Notes: a model not told the origin generated them from the letters alone. Positions 1-10,165 are shown, counted from the stretch's first letter. The stretch: 64,000 nucleotides of DNA from an uncultured Bacteroidota bacterium (GCA_903853805.1 CAINUN010000050.1:36501-100500), one strand, 5' to 3'. Numbers and translations: made by a program.

Positions 1-79
1 GCGGGACTTGAACCCGCACTCGCATTGCTGCAAACAGGATTTTAAGTCCTGCGCGTCTACCAATTTCGCCACCAGGGCA
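1..79 (-). tRNA. tRNA-Leu (anticodon UAA), 3' end cut by the window edge
   Basis: Reverse complement reads ctgccctggtggcgaaattggtagacgcgcaggacttaaaatcctg...gggttcaagtcccgc; anticodon loop cttaaaa, long variable arm, T-loop ggttcaagtcc. Confidence 0.9.
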
Positions 80-131
80 GCTTCTTAATGTTGAATGATG
101 GCTATTGAATTTTGAATTCAAAAACCTCAAA

Positions 132-161
132 CAAAAAATTCCATCTTGGTAGGATGGAATC
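132..161 (-). terminator. Rho-independent terminator between tRNA-Gly and tRNA-Leu
   Basis: Minus strand ATTCCATC-ctaccaa-GATGGAAT followed by TTTTTTG. Confidence 0.6.
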
Positions 162-169
162 TCTTTTGA

Positions 170-242
170 GCGGAAGACGAGACTCGAACCCGCGACCCTC
201 ACCTTGGCAAGGTGATGCTCTACCAACTGAGCTACTTCCGCA
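170..242 (-). tRNA. tRNA-Gly (anticodon GCC)
   Basis: Reverse complement gcggaagtagctcagttggtagagcatcaccttgccaaggtgagggtcgcgggttcgagtctcgtcttccgc; 7-bp acceptor stem GCGGAAG/CTTCCGC. Confidence 0.92.
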
Positions 243-367
243 TGTTTTAAAAGAACTTTTTCCCTTTTGGGATTGCAAAGATAGAAGCTCGATGCAATTT
301 TGCAAATATTGCTTGAAATTTTTTTTCTCTTACCCAATTCATCATATCCATTAACTTAGTTGCCGCA

Positions 368-1024
368 ATGAATTTCGCTCATCTTACTGCACTTATCCGC
401 AAAGACCTGACTATTGAATGGCGTCAAAAACACACGTTGTTTGGCGTGTTGCTTTATGTGGGTTGCACCGTGTTTGCCATTTACCTTATGAGTGGGCAGC
501 CCGAAACCAAGGTTTGGAATGCTTTGTTTTGGATTACACAGCTTTTTGTAGCGGTTAATTCGGTGGCAAAGAGTTTTTTGCAAGAACATCACCATCGGTT
601 TAGGTATTATTTTACGATGGTTCACCCTGTAAGTTTTTTCTTGGCAAAGATGATTTATAGTTGTGTGTTGTTGGTGATAATGAGTTTGGTCTGTCTGTTT
701 CTTTTTGCAGGGATGCTGGGAATGCCGGTGCAACAAGTGGGTTTATTTATTGCCGTTTCGTCAGTGGGAAGCCTAAGCCTTGCAGCTGTGTTTACTTTTC
801 TATCGGCAATTGCCTCACGCGCCAATCAAAATGCAGCGCTGATGGCTATTCTTGGTTTTCCATTGGCAACGCCAGTGTTGATGATGCTGAGCAATCTTGC
901 ACTAAAAGCTATTGCCCCTGTTTACCAACCCGGATGGTGGCAGTTGGCAGGGGTATTGGTCTTATTAGATGTGTTGATTATTTTTTTGGGAGTGATTTTG
1001 TTTCCTTTTTTGTGGCAAGAATAA
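368..1024 (+). CDS. ccmB: Heme exporter protein CcmB
   Basis: 218 aa, multi-TM, N-terminal LIRKDLTIEWRQKHTLFGVLLY and NSVAKSFLQE typical of CcmB; followed by ccmC. Confidence 0.85.
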   Translation: MNFAHLTALIRKDLTIEWRQKHTLFGVLLYVGCTVFAIYLMSGQPETKVWNALFWITQLFVAVNSVAKSFLQEHHHRFRYYFTMVHPVSFFLAKMIYSCVLLVIMSLVCLFLFAGMLGMPVQQVGLFIAVSSVGSLSLAAVFTFLSAIASRANQNAALMAILGFPLATPVLMMLSNLALKAIAPVYQPGWWQLAGVLVLLDVLIIFLGVILFPFLWQE

Positions 1025-1100
1025 GTTTCTAAACACAAAGCTGTTGGGAGAAAAATCATAATCTAACTACTTACACACTTTTTTAGACAGTACCAATCTC

Positions 1101-1268
1101 CGCATATACCAAATCGAGGAAAACAAGTGTTTTGATGCAATTGGCATATACCAACCCTATGGAAACAAGTGTTTTGATGTATTTGGCATATACCAACCCA
1201 AGGAAAACAAGTGTTTTGGTGTATTTGGCATATACCAACCACAAGAAAACAAATCATATAACTTAAAA
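1101..1268. repeat. Array 1: 42-bp (2x21) tandem repeat, 4 copies, intergenic ccmB-ccmC
   Basis: (g)gcatatacc recurs at 1101, 1143, 1185 and 1227, exactly 42 bp apart. Each unit has two palindromes (TTGGCATATACCAA; AAACAAGTGTTT) with centres 21 bp apart. Confidence 0.9.
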
Positions 1269-1378
1269 CACACATAACGCCTTTGCAAGCCAATCATTAT
1301 TTAAGGCAATTGGAATTTATGATTTGGAATTTCATTGCCACTTTATCTTTTACCTTTGAAAAAATTTACTTGATTCCT

Positions 1379-2044
1379 ATGCGCAATTGGTGGTGGAAAA
1401 TACTTTGTATTCTCTTATTGGGATATTCTATTATAGCTGGTTTCCTTGCGCCCGTGCCCGCCCTCAACATCATCAACGAAACGATACGTAACCTATATTT
1501 CCATGTGCCTATGTGGTTTACGATGATGATTTTATTTCTCATTTCATTCATCAATTCCATCAAATATTTGCGCAGCGGCAACCTCAAAGACGATATTTAT
1601 GCTTCTGATTTTACTAAAGTGGGCATTTTGTTTAGTGTGTTGGGCATGCTTACGGGCATGGAATGGGCAAAATTTACTTGGGGCGAAGCTTGGAGCAACG
1701 ACCCTAAGCAACTGGGAACTGCGCTGTGTATGCTCATTTATTTTGCTTATTTAATACTAAGAGGCGGCATGAAAGACGAGGACAAACGAGCCAAACTGAG
1801 TGCTGTGTACAACATTTTTGCCTTTGCGCTCATGTTTCCACTACTGTGGGTGCTACCAAGAATGGTCGATTCGCTTCATCCCGGCAATGGTGGCAATCCT
1901 GGTTTTAATACTTATGATCTCGATAGCGATATGCGCCGTGTTTTTTATCCTGCGGTAATTGGTTGGATATTGATGGGGGTATGGCTGTCGAACTTAAAAG
2001 TGAGGATTTCGCAACTAAAGATGGAGCAAGAAAATAATTTGTAG
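1379..2044 (+). CDS. ccmC: Heme exporter/cytochrome c assembly protein CcmC
   Basis: MRNWWWKILC...FHVPMWFTMM... and GMEWAKFTWGEAWSNDPKQ (WWD-like). Start taken at the internal ATG 1379 rather than 1283. Confidence 0.85.
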   Translation: MRNWWWKILCILLLGYSIIAGFLAPVPALNIINETIRNLYFHVPMWFTMMILFLISFINSIKYLRSGNLKDDIYASDFTKVGILFSVLGMLTGMEWAKFTWGEAWSNDPKQLGTALCMLIYFAYLILRGGMKDEDKRAKLSAVYNIFAFALMFPLLWVLPRMVDSLHPGNGGNPGFNTYDLDSDMRRVFYPAVIGWILMGVWLSNLKVRISQLKMEQENNL

Positions 2045-2070
2045 AAAAAAACGAAAAGCAATAACCGTTT

Positions 2071-2283
2071 ATGCAGAAACGAACAATAATGAGCGTCCTT
2101 TTTTTGCTGATAAATAGCATTCAATTGTTGGCGCAAAATACAAGTCCAGAAATGTCTGAAGGACTTAGAAAAGATGGCAAAATTTACGTTGTGGTTTTGG
2201 TATTAGCCACTATCTTTGCGGGAATTTTCGCGTTTCTAGTATATCTCGAACGGAAAATTTCAAAATTGGAAAACAATAAATAA
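2071..2283 (+). CDS. CcmD-like small membrane protein
   Basis: 70 aa, single TM (IYVVVLVLATIFAGIFAFLVYLERKISKLE), directly after ccmC. Confidence 0.65.
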   Translation: MQKRTIMSVLFLLINSIQLLAQNTSPEMSEGLRKDGKIYVVVLVLATIFAGIFAFLVYLERKISKLENNK

Positions 2284-2306
2284 TCTCTTTTTCAACAAAA
2301 AAATTT

Positions 2307-3734
2307 ATGTCTGAAACAGTTAAGCCCCAAGAACACTACAGCTTCTTTAAAGGCGTAGAACGCAACTTCGACAAGGCTTCGAAGTACACAAAATTTGAAT
2401 CTGGAATTTTGGAACAAATCAAAGCCTGTAACTCCATTTACAGCATGAAGTTTCCGGTGCGCATTGGCGACAAGGTTGAAGTAATTGAAGCATATCGCAT
2501 CCAACACTCTCATCACAAACTTCCTTGTAAAGGTGGTATTCGCTACAGCATGGATGTGAACCAAGATGAAGTGATGGCATTGGCGTCATTAATGACTTAT
2601 AAATGTGCTATCGTAAACGTTCCTTTTGGCGGCGGTAAAGGTGGCATCAAAATAAACCCTAAGAAATATACTACATACGAGTTGGAGAAAATCACACGTC
2701 GTTATACCTCTGAATTAGTGAAGAAAAACTTCATTGGTGCTGGTATTGACGTTCCTGCTCCAGATTACGGAACAGGTGCTCGCGAAATGAGCTGGATTGC
2801 AGATACTTATGCTTCTTTAAATCCTGGCGATGTAAACGCAATGGGTTGTGTAACTGGTAAACCAATCAGTCAAGGCGGTGTTCGTGGACGTACTGAAGCT
2901 ACAGGCTTAGGTGTTTATTATGGCATTCGCGAAGTAGTAAAAATAAAAGAAGATATGGACAGACTTGGTTTGTCTGTAGGAATTGTAGGTAAAAAAGTAA
3001 TTGTTCAAGGTCTTGGAAATGTTGGTTATCATGCTGCTAAATTCTTCTTTGAAAATGGCGCTATCATCGTAGGTCTTGCAGAATACGAAGGTGGTATCTA
3101 TAACGCAAATGGACTTGATTTGAATGCTGTGGTTGCTCATCGCAAATCAACAGGTTCAATTCTTGGTTTCCCTGGTGCAACTGAGTTTAAAGTAAGTGGT
3201 GAAACCATGGAGCAAGAATGTGATATTCTTATTCCTGCTGCTTTAGAAAATGTAATTAATGCTTCTAACGCTGACCGTATCAAAGCAAAAATCATTGGTG
3301 AAGGAGCTAACGGTCCGTTGACACCTGAAGCTGATGAAGTATTGAATGCAAAAGGAGTAATTGTTGTTCCTGATATGTATTTGAATGCAGGTGGTGTTAC
3401 GGTATCTTACTTCGAGTGGTTGAAGAATTTAAGTCACGTTCGTTTTGGACGTATGGAGCGTCGCTTCAGCGAAAACCAAAGTCAACACGTTTTGAAAACA
3501 GTTGAAGGACTTACTGGAAAAGCAGTGAGTGATGTTGAACGCCAACAAATTCTTCATGGACCTGATGAAGTAGATTTGGTTTACTCTGGTTTGGAAGACA
3601 CGATGATTGGTTCTTACCATGAAATTCGCGACACGATGCTTGAATTGAACATTCCTGATATGCGCACAGCTGCTTTCGTAGTTGCCATCAATAAAGTTGG
3701 TGTGGCTTACGAAGAACTTGGAATATTCCCATAG
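2307..3734 (+). CDS. Glu/Leu/Phe/Val-family glutamate dehydrogenase
   Basis: 475 aa; KLPCKGGIRYSMDVNQDEVMALASLMTYKCAIVNVPFGGGKGGI and VQGLGNVGYHAAKFF Rossmann motif. Confidence 0.92.
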   Translation: MSETVKPQEHYSFFKGVERNFDKASKYTKFESGILEQIKACNSIYSMKFPVRIGDKVEVIEAYRIQHSHHKLPCKGGIRYSMDVNQDEVMALASLMTYKCAIVNVPFGGGKGGIKINPKKYTTYELEKITRRYTSELVKKNFIGAGIDVPAPDYGTGAREMSWIADTYASLNPGDVNAMGCVTGKPISQGGVRGRTEATGLGVYYGIREVVKIKEDMDRLGLSVGIVGKKVIVQGLGNVGYHAAKFFFENGAIIVGLAEYEGGIYNANGLDLNAVVAHRKSTGSILGFPGATEFKVSGETMEQECDILIPAALENVINASNADRIKAKIIGEGANGPLTPEADEVLNAKGVIVVPDMYLNAGGVTVSYFEWLKNLSHVRFGRMERRFSENQSQHVLKTVEGLTGKAVSDVERQQILHGPDEVDLVYSGLEDTMIGSYHEIRDTMLELNIPDMRTAAFVVAINKVGVAYEELGIFP

Positions 3735-3756
3735 TAGAAAGTCAAAAAAAAAGTCA

Positions 3757-3787
3757 AAAAAGGCTCGTCGAATGACGAGCCTTTTTT
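3757..3787. terminator. Hairpin terminator after gdh
   Basis: AAAAAAGGCTCGTC-gaat-GACGAGCCTTTTTT. Confidence 0.85.
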
Positions 3788-3796
3788 GAGTAGGCA

Positions 3797-3841
3797 TTAA
3801 CTAAAAGAGCTGCCCTATTCAGGCAGCTCTTTTAGTTAACA
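3797..3841. terminator. Bidirectional hairpin terminator between gdh and ftsH
   Basis: TTAACTAAAAGAGCTGCC-ctattca-GGCAGCTCTTTTAGTTAA, 18-bp perfect stem between convergent genes. Confidence 0.8.
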
Positions 3842-3853
3842 ATTTACAACATA

Positions 3854-5848
3854 TTAAGCTGTTGCCTCATTGCTTTCAGCTAAAGTTTCTACATCATGAA
3901 CACTTGGTTCTTCATAAGGTCTCGGCCCAATTAATCTTTCCAAATCATCTTTGAATAAAACTTCTTTTTTCAGTAATTCTTCTGCAATGATTTTTACAGC
4001 ATCTATTTTTTCTTCCAATAATGCTTTTACACGCTTGTAAGAGGTTTCAACAAGTTTACGTACTTCATGATCAATAATACGACCTGTTTCTTCGGAATAA
4101 GGTTTTTGGAAACCATTATCTGTCTGAGGATCGTAGAAAGAAATGTTGCCAATAATTTCGTTCATGCCATAGATAGAAACCATAGCATAAGCCAGCTTAG
4201 TAACACTCTGCAAATCACTCAGGGCGCCTGTGCTCACTTTTGCAAATATGATTTCTTCGACCGCACGACCACCAAGTGCCATACACATTCTGTCTTCCAA
4301 TTCTTCACGAATTGTCAAGTACTTTTCTTTAGGTAAATATTGAGCATAACCAAGGGCTGCATCGCCTCGTGGAACAATCGTAACTTTTACTAACGGATAA
4401 GCATGTTCTAAAAACCAACCCGAAACTGCATGCCCTGCTTCGTGATAAGCAATGACTTTCTTCTCTTCGGGAGAAATGATTTTGTTTTTCTTTTCTAAAC
4501 CGCCAATAACACGGTCAATAGCATCGTTGAAGTCGATCATGTCCACTTGTTCCTTGCCTTTACGAGCAGCAATTAATGCAGCTTCGTTACAAATATTAGC
4601 AATATCGGCACCTGCAAATCCAGGTGTTTGAAGTGCTATCTTTTTGATATTTAAGTCAACAGAGGTTTTGATAGGTTTAAGGTGAACTTCAAATATCTTC
4701 TCACGTCCTTTTAAATCAGGAATGTCAATAGAAATTTGGCGATCGAAACGACCTGGACGAAGCAAGGCTGTGTCCAAAACATCAGGGCGGTTAGTAGCTG
4801 CCAAAACAATAATGCCGCTATCACCACTAAATCCATCCATTTCAACCAATAATTGGTTCAATGTATTCTCGCGTTCATCATTGCTCATCATTACATTTTT
4901 CCCACGAGCACGGCCGATTGCATCAATTTCATCAATGAAAACAATGCATGGCGCTTTTTCTCTAGCTTGTTTAAAGACGTCTCTCACACGACTCGCACCA
5001 ACACCCACAAACAACTCCACAAAATCGGAACCCGACATAGAGAAGAACGGCACTTGTGCTTCGCCTGCGACTGCTTTTGCCAATAATGTTTTACCTGTTC
5101 CGGGAGGTCCTACTAATAAAGCCCCTTTAGGAATTTTACCACCAAGGGCTGTATATTTTTTAGGATTTTTAAGGAAATCAACGATTTCCATTACTTCAAC
5201 TTTGGCTTCATCCAATCCAGCTACGTCATTAAATGTAATGGTGACTTTCGTGCCTTTTTCAAAAAGCTGTGCTTTGGATTTTCCGATATTGAAAATGCCG
5301 CCGCCGCCGCCGCCGCCAGGTCCGCCGCCCATTTTGCGCATGAGCAGAAACCACATTGCTACCAGGAAAATAATAGGCAACAAAAAAGAACTAAGTAATT
5401 CTCTAATCCAATTACCCCTGTCTTCATAAGTCACATTGGGCTCAACTATTCCTGCTGGTATTTTATTTACTGCGGCGGAATAATCGTCTCTAAATTGAAC
5501 ATCCGAACCGACATGAAATGTGTAGGAGGGCGTTTTTTCAGTGCTACTAAGCCCTATAGGCGTTTTGCTTTCTGGCTTTTTTACAGCATCAGACTTGAGG
5601 AATACTTCTACCTCACTTTTATTGACAACATTTACATGTGCTACATTTCCTTTGTATAGATCTTCATCGCGAAATTCTTGAAAACTTTTCGTTTTTGTAG
5701 TAGATGTGAAATTGCCATTGTAAAACTGAAGAAATACAAGTGCCGCGAAAATTAGTCCATATACCCAATAGATATTGAAACGAGGTCCTTTTCGCACAGG
5801 TTTGTTGTTCTCTCCGTTTGGCAATATGGGTTTGTTATTATCTTCCAT
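3854..5848 (-). CDS. ftsH: ATP-dependent zinc metalloprotease FtsH
   Basis: GPPGTGKT Walker [19 protein letters not shown] zinc site; N-terminal TM segments. Confidence 0.97.
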   Translation of the reverse strand: MEDNNKPILPNGENNKPVRKGPRFNIYWVYGLIFAALVFLQFYNGNFTSTTKTKSFQEFRDEDLYKGNVAHVNVVNKSEVEVFLKSDAVKKPESKTPIGLSSTEKTPSYTFHVGSDVQFRDDYSAAVNKIPAGIVEPNVTYEDRGNWIRELLSSFLLPIIFLVAMWFLLMRKMGGGPGGGGGGGIFNIGKSKAQLFEKGTKVTITFNDVAGLDEAKVEVMEIVDFLKNPKKYTALGGKIPKGALLVGPPGTGKTLLAKAVAGEAQVPFFSMSGSDFVELFVGVGASRVRDVFKQAREKAPCIVFIDEIDAIGRARGKNVMMSNDERENTLNQLLVEMDGFSGDSGIIVLAATNRPDVLDTALLRPGRFDRQISIDIPDLKGREKIFEVHLKPIKTSVDLNIKKIALQTPGFAGADIANICNEAALIAARKGKEQVDMIDFNDAIDRVIGGLEKKNKIISPEEKKVIAYHEAGHAVSGWFLEHAYPLVKVTIVPRGDAALGYAQYLPKEKYLTIREELEDRMCMALGGRAVEEIIFAKVSTGALSDLQSVTKLAYAMVSIYGMNEIIGNISFYDPQTDNGFQKPYSEETGRIIDHEVRKLVETSYKRVKALLEEKIDAVKIIAEELLKKEVLFKDDLERLIGPRPYEEPSVHDVETLAESNEATA

Positions 5849-5891
5849 TTATAGTTTGAATGGTTCTTTTTATGAAAATTAAACGGCAATA

Positions 5892-6290
5892 TTAATCATT
5901 ATGCTCCATTTGAATGGCATCTCCCCATAGTCCTTCAAGGTTGTAGAAATGGCGTTGCTCAGGTTGAAAAACATGCACTACCACATTTGCAAAATCTACT
6001 ATAGTCCAATGATCACCAGCTTCAAAATGAAACGGCTTCTCGTCAATTTGTTTCGAAATTTCATCAACAATATTGTTGGCAATTGCTTTCACTTGTATAT
6101 GATTATTTCCTTCGCAAAGAATGAAATAATCAGCAACTGCTTCGTCAATCTTTCTTAGGTCGAGCGAAAGAATATTGTTCCCCTTTTTATCCTCAATAGC
6201 TTTAATGATAGTCTTAAAAAGTTTTGAATTTTTCGATAGACGGGTATCCGTTTTTTTCGGTGTGGGTAATGCGTTTAGAGTTTTTTCCAA
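5892..6290 (-). CDS. rsfS: Ribosomal silencing factor RsfS
   Basis: NILSLDLRKIDEAVADYFILCEGNNHIQVKAIANNI...HWTIVDFANVVVHVFQPEQRHFYNLEGLWGDA. Confidence 0.92.
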   Translation of the reverse strand: MEKTLNALPTPKKTDTRLSKNSKLFKTIIKAIEDKKGNNILSLDLRKIDEAVADYFILCEGNNHIQVKAIANNIVDEISKQIDEKPFHFEAGDHWTIVDFANVVVHVFQPEQRHFYNLEGLWGDAIQMEHND

Positions 6291-6343
6291 ATGAATTGGT
6301 TGGTTTTAATTTGCTAATATCTTTACATCAAAAATAAGGAATC

Positions 6344-7087
6344 TTGGCTCACAATTTTCAAACTTGGCTCGATGCACCTGTTATAGAATTGCAAAGTATT
6401 GACAGCACCAACAACTATGCCATGCAACTTATTGATGCCGATAAGGCACAACTTGGTATGACAATTATTGCAAAAGAACAAACCTCTGGCAAAGGACAAA
6501 GAGGAAATCAGTGGATTAGTATTCCTGGTGAAAATCTTTTGATGAGTATGATTGTTGTTCCTGAAATGCCAATAGAAAAGCAATTTTTGTTCAGTGCCGC
6601 AATAGCAGTTGCAGTTAGTAATTGTGTTACAAATTTAGGAATTGATTGCTACATTAAATGGCCGAACGATCTTATTATCAACGACAGAAAGACAGGTGGC
6701 ATTTTGATAGAAAACATCATTCGTGGCAGTCTTTGGACTTATGCAGTTGTAGGAATTGGTATCAATATTTTACAAAATAGTTTTCCAGAATCATTGCCAT
6801 TTGCCACTTCTTTAAAAAGAGAAACAAAAATTGATTTTGACATAAAACAAATAGCCAATGCTATTCGTCAATCAATTATTAAAACAATTTATCTTCCTAA
6901 TGGTGAATGTTTTGACCTTTATAGAAAAAGATTGTATAAACACCAGCAGAAACAACAATTTTCATTAAAAGGAAATCAGTTTAATGCGACAATAATTGAC
7001 GTATTAACAACTGGACAAATTGTGGTAGAAAGAGAAGTGGGAAACCATATCAACTATAGACATGGAGAAATTGAATGGATATGGTAA
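6344..7087 (+). CDS. birA: Biotin--[acetyl-CoA-carboxylase] ligase (TTG start)
   Basis: IDSTNNYAMQL...AKEQTSGKGQRGNQWISIPGENLLMS...KWPNDLIINDRKTGGILIE. Confidence 0.9.
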   Translation: MAHNFQTWLDAPVIELQSIDSTNNYAMQLIDADKAQLGMTIIAKEQTSGKGQRGNQWISIPGENLLMSMIVVPEMPIEKQFLFSAAIAVAVSNCVTNLGIDCYIKWPNDLIINDRKTGGILIENIIRGSLWTYAVVGIGINILQNSFPESLPFATSLKRETKIDFDIKQIANAIRQSIIKTIYLPNGECFDLYRKRLYKHQQKQQFSLKGNQFNATIIDVLTTGQIVVEREVGNHINYRHGEIEWIW

Positions 7088-7130
7088 TTCCATTTTATCG
7101 CGTATTATAGACATGTCTAGAGAAGATTTG

Positions 7131-7478
7131 TCAGAATGTTCCCTTCACATCCTTGTACCCCATTCCTTTTAGCCAAACAATGAGCCTCTCTTTATAGTCA
7201 CCTTGAATAATGATGAGTCCATCTTTGGCGCTGCCACCTGTTCCACATTTGGTTTTTAGTTGTTTGCCCAGTGCTTCAAGGTCGGAAATTGTTCCAATAA
7301 ATCCTTCAACTAGAGTCACCACTTTCCCTGCGCGATGTTTAGTGTCTAGCTTTACACGCAGTCTTTGCTTCTCGACAGGTAGGGTGTCTGCTTCTGCATT
7401 TTCTTCTTTGTAATTATTGAAAAAGTCGGAGTTAGTACTATAGGCTAAGCCATCGGGGCGTGCTTTATGTTTGCTCAT
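7131..7478 (-). CDS. SUI1/eIF1-like translation initiation factor (YciH family)
   Basis: 115 aa; LKTKCGTGGSAKDGLIIIQGDYKERLIVWLKGMGYKDVK. Confidence 0.88.
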   Translation of the reverse strand: MSKHKARPDGLAYSTNSDFFNNYKEENAEADTLPVEKQRLRVKLDTKHRAGKVVTLVEGFIGTISDLEALGKQLKTKCGTGGSAKDGLIIIQGDYKERLIVWLKGMGYKDVKGTF

Positions 7479-7501
7479 GGTTTTTCTTTTTTACTAAAAA
7501 T

Positions 7502-7972
7502 TTATTCTTCCATCCACTCTCTTCTTGCTTCTGCAAAACTTGTTGGGGTTTCAAATAAACGAACAAATTCTACTCGGGCTTTATTGGCATGCCCATGCAA
7601 TGCCTTTTCTATTTGTTGATACAACCACACCACAATATTTTCTGCGGTGGTGTTCATTTTAGGTAATGATTCGTTGAGGTATTGATGGTCTAGGCACGGC
7701 TCAATTTGCTGTTTCCAAATGCTTTTTATTTCATTGAAATCGATGGTCAATCCGAGGTGATTGGTAAAGCCACTAATGCCGAAAATGACTTTATAGGTGT
7801 GTCCATGCAGGTTGCAGCATTTGCCTTCGTAGGCATGTAAATGATGGGCGGCATCGAAGGTAAAATCCTTGCTCACCAACACGCGCTTATTGTGGTATTT
7901 CAAATCGCGTTCTAAAATGTCTTTGCCAAATTCCTGAACTTTCTTGGGAAGATGATAACCTTTGTCGCTCAT
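7502..7972 (-). CDS. queD: 6-carboxy/6-pyruvoyl-tetrahydropterin synthase (QueD family)
   Basis: FTFDAAHHLHAYEGKCCNLHGHTYKV and LDHQYLNE...TAENIVVWL. Confidence 0.87.
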   Translation of the reverse strand: MSDKGYHLPKKVQEFGKDILERDLKYHNKRVLVSKDFTFDAAHHLHAYEGKCCNLHGHTYKVIFGISGFTNHLGLTIDFNEIKSIWKQQIEPCLDHQYLNESLPKMNTTAENIVVWLYQQIEKALHGHANKARVEFVRLFETPTSFAEARREWMEE

Positions 7973-8874
7973 GCAATCGCTTTATTTCTTTTTAATCCGA
8001 AGTTCACCAAAAAAACACCTGTGAAGATGAGTACAGAGGCTATAACCTTTACCATTGTCATGTGTTCGCCAGTGAACAGTACGGAAATAATGGCTGCAAA
8101 AATAGGTTGTAAATAGATGTAAGCGCCAGCTGTGGAAGGACTAATGTGGCGTAAAGCAAAAATATTCCACAAATAAGTGAAGAAGGTGACGCATATAACA
8201 ATGAATGCAACAGCCGAAAAATCTCTGGGATGAAACAAACTCCAATTGATGTGTAAGAACTGTGGCAAACCAAAAGGAATGACAAAACAAAAGCCAAACA
8301 AAAACACCCATCGAATGACAATTATTGGTCGGTAGCGATGCATCAATGGTTTGATCATGACCAAATAAATGGCGTAGGATGCAGCATTGAGAAAAACCAA
8401 TAAATCGCCTAAGGAAGAATTACCTGTAACAGTGATTTCTTTTCCGGCGCTCATCAACAAAAAAGCACCACTGATACCAAGCATTAAGCCAAGACTTTTT
8501 TCCCAACTTAGTTTTTCTTTCAGCACAAAATGGGCAATGATGGTAATGAGTAGCGGGGTGCTCATCATCACGAGAGAAGCATGAATAGGAAATGTGAGAT
8601 TGAGCCCGGCGAAGAACAACATTTGATTGAGTGCCACACCAAACAAGCCTCCTAAAACCAATATCTTCCAGTCTTTTTTGTCAATTTTTGTTTTGAAATT
8701 TTGTCCTCCAAAATAGCTTAGCCAAAACAATAGCGTAACCACACTCACCCGAATGAAGATGAAACCAAGTGGCTCTATCAATCTTGGCATCACAGTTTTG
8801 GCAACGGTAAAACCGGCACCATAAAAAAGATTGGCACCCAATAGTGCCAAATGGGCTTTTAATCGATTGTTCAT
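7969..8874 (-). CDS. EamA/DMT-family transporter
   Basis: About 10 TM, MNNRLKAHLALLGANLFYGAGFTVAKTVMPRL, two EamA-like halves. Confidence 0.85.
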   Translation of the reverse strand: MNNRLKAHLALLGANLFYGAGFTVAKTVMPRLIEPLGFIFIRVSVVTLLFWLSYFGGQNFKTKIDKKDWKILVLGGLFGVALNQMLFFAGLNLTFPIHASLVMMSTPLLITIIAHFVLKEKLSWEKSLGLMLGISGAFLLMSAGKEITVTGNSSLGDLLVFLNAASYAIYLVMIKPLMHRYRPIIVIRWVFLFGFCFVIPFGLPQFLHINWSLFHPRDFSAVAFIVICVTFFTYLWNIFALRHISPSTAGAYIYLQPIFAAIISVLFTGEHMTMVKVIASVLIFTGVFLVNFGLKRNKAIA

Positions 8875-8893
8875 GAGCGGCAAAAGTAAGGAG

Positions 8894-9982
8894 CTACAAA
8901 GTAGAAAGCCATTTTTCAAGAACGGGAATGAATTGTTGGCATCGTAAATGGGCATCTATTTTTTTAAAAGGAAAATCTGCAACTGCATGCAACTCTTCTT
9001 TCAATTTAAAATTCTTTTGCGAAGCAGCATAAAAAATGCCCGATTGGTGTAAGTATTTTGCAAGATAAAGTTGCTCAGTTTGTGAGGGCGTAGGAATGAG
9101 TATTGCTTTTTTTTGAAGCGCTACAAAATCCATAATGCTAGTATAGCCACTTCTACAAATTACATAAGACGCTTCCTCTATTAGTGGTAAAAGATCTGTC
9201 GCTGAAAGTCGTTGGTAGTAATCTATATGCAGTGGAATATTTTCTCTTTTCACCGCATTGCTGCCTTCAACAAAAACCACTTTTCCTTCCAAGCCTTGAA
9301 CCTCTTGCCACAATAAATCAGATAGCTGAGCCCGTTGTGTTTCTTCGCCCGATAATAAAACCAACAAATGCTTTGTTGTTTCTTTTTCTCTTACCGAAAA
9401 ATGTGTGAGCCAACCAATGTATGCTGTGTTATTAGGCAATATTTTTGGATGCGCCAATTTGCCAGCAAGATTACTTTCTTCCTCAGCAACATCGGGCACC
9501 CAAACCGATGAAAAGCGTTGTAGCAATTGGTAATGAAGCGTTTGTAAAAAACGATTTATTGTTGCGCCAAAACCCGAGTCTATTTGCAACTGATGACAAA
9601 GAATGACGGAAGGAATGGTAGCATGATGCAAACCATATCGATTGTCGGAAATGATGCCATCAATTTTTTGGGTAACCACAAATTGTTTCAACCAGTTTTT
9701 TTCTTCTTTTATTGCCTTAAAAATCTTGGGCGTTTGCAACATAAGATGCGGTAAAAACATGTTTGCCTGTTTGCTATAATTCACTTCATATCCTTTCAAT
9801 TGAAAATAAGAAAGCTCAGGAAAACTTTGTAACACAAAGCTTCTTTGCCACTCATTGCCGGCAAATAAAACAGTGTGTCCTAACTGCAACAAATGACGAA
9901 TGAAGGGCAGGCAGCGCGTGGTATGACCCAAACCCCAATCGAGCGGAGCAACAAGAATTCGTTTGGGTGAAGGTGTATTCAA
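8894..9982 (-). CDS. MurG/MGT-like glycosyltransferase
   Basis: RILVAPLDWGLGHTTRCLPFIRHLLQLGHTVLFAGN; C-terminal VICRSGYTSIMDFVALQKKAILIPTPSQTEQ. Confidence 0.8.
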   Translation of the reverse strand: MNTPSPKRILVAPLDWGLGHTTRCLPFIRHLLQLGHTVLFAGNEWQRSFVLQSFPELSYFQLKGYEVNYSKQANMFLPHLMLQTPKIFKAIKEEKNWLKQFVVTQKIDGIISDNRYGLHHATIPSVILCHQLQIDSGFGATINRFLQTLHYQLLQRFSSVWVPDVAEEESNLAGKLAHPKILPNNTAYIGWLTHFSVREKETTKHLLVLLSGEETQRAQLSDLLWQEVQGLEGKVVFVEGSNAVKRENIPLHIDYYQRLSATDLLPLIEEASYVICRSGYTSIMDFVALQKKAILIPTPSQTEQLYLAKYLHQSGIFYAASQKNFKLKEELHAVADFPFKKIDAHLRCQQFIPVLEKWLSTL

Positions 9983-10003
9983 GAAAGGTTATTTTTGGCG
10001 CCA

Positions 10004-10165
10004 ATGAAACAGATGAACAACAAATGTAGCAGATTCAAATTGACCCAAAAGTATTGGCTGTGGAGCCTCTTATTGGTGTTGCTGTTTCAGTCTTGTGCTC
10101 GCACGAAACCCTGCGGATGTGGCAGCGATTTAAACAAGGTATTTTATCATAAAAGAAGACACTAA
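10004..10165 (+). CDS. Small lipoprotein (53 aa), absent from the supplied ORF track
   Basis: ATG 10004 to TAA 10165: MKQMNNKCSRFKLTQKYWLWSLLLVLLFQSCARTKPCGCGSDLNKVFYHKRRH; lipobox-like LLFQSC then CGCG. Confidence 0.5.
   Translation: MKQMNNKCSRFKLTQKYWLWSLLLVLLFQSCARTKPCGCGSDLNKVFYHKRRH

Noticed and set aside
356-736. 126-aa ORF antisense to ccmB
   Set aside because: Antisense shadow ORF; low-complexity, no signal.
1063-1293. Minus-strand ORF encoding a 14-aa repeat (VGICQIHQNTCFPW)
   Set aside because: It is a by-product of the 42-bp tandem repeat (42 is divisible by 3); no start context or conserved family.
4722-5429. 235-aa plus-strand ORF antisense to ftsH
   Set aside because: Shadow of a strongly conserved gene; no recognisable domain.
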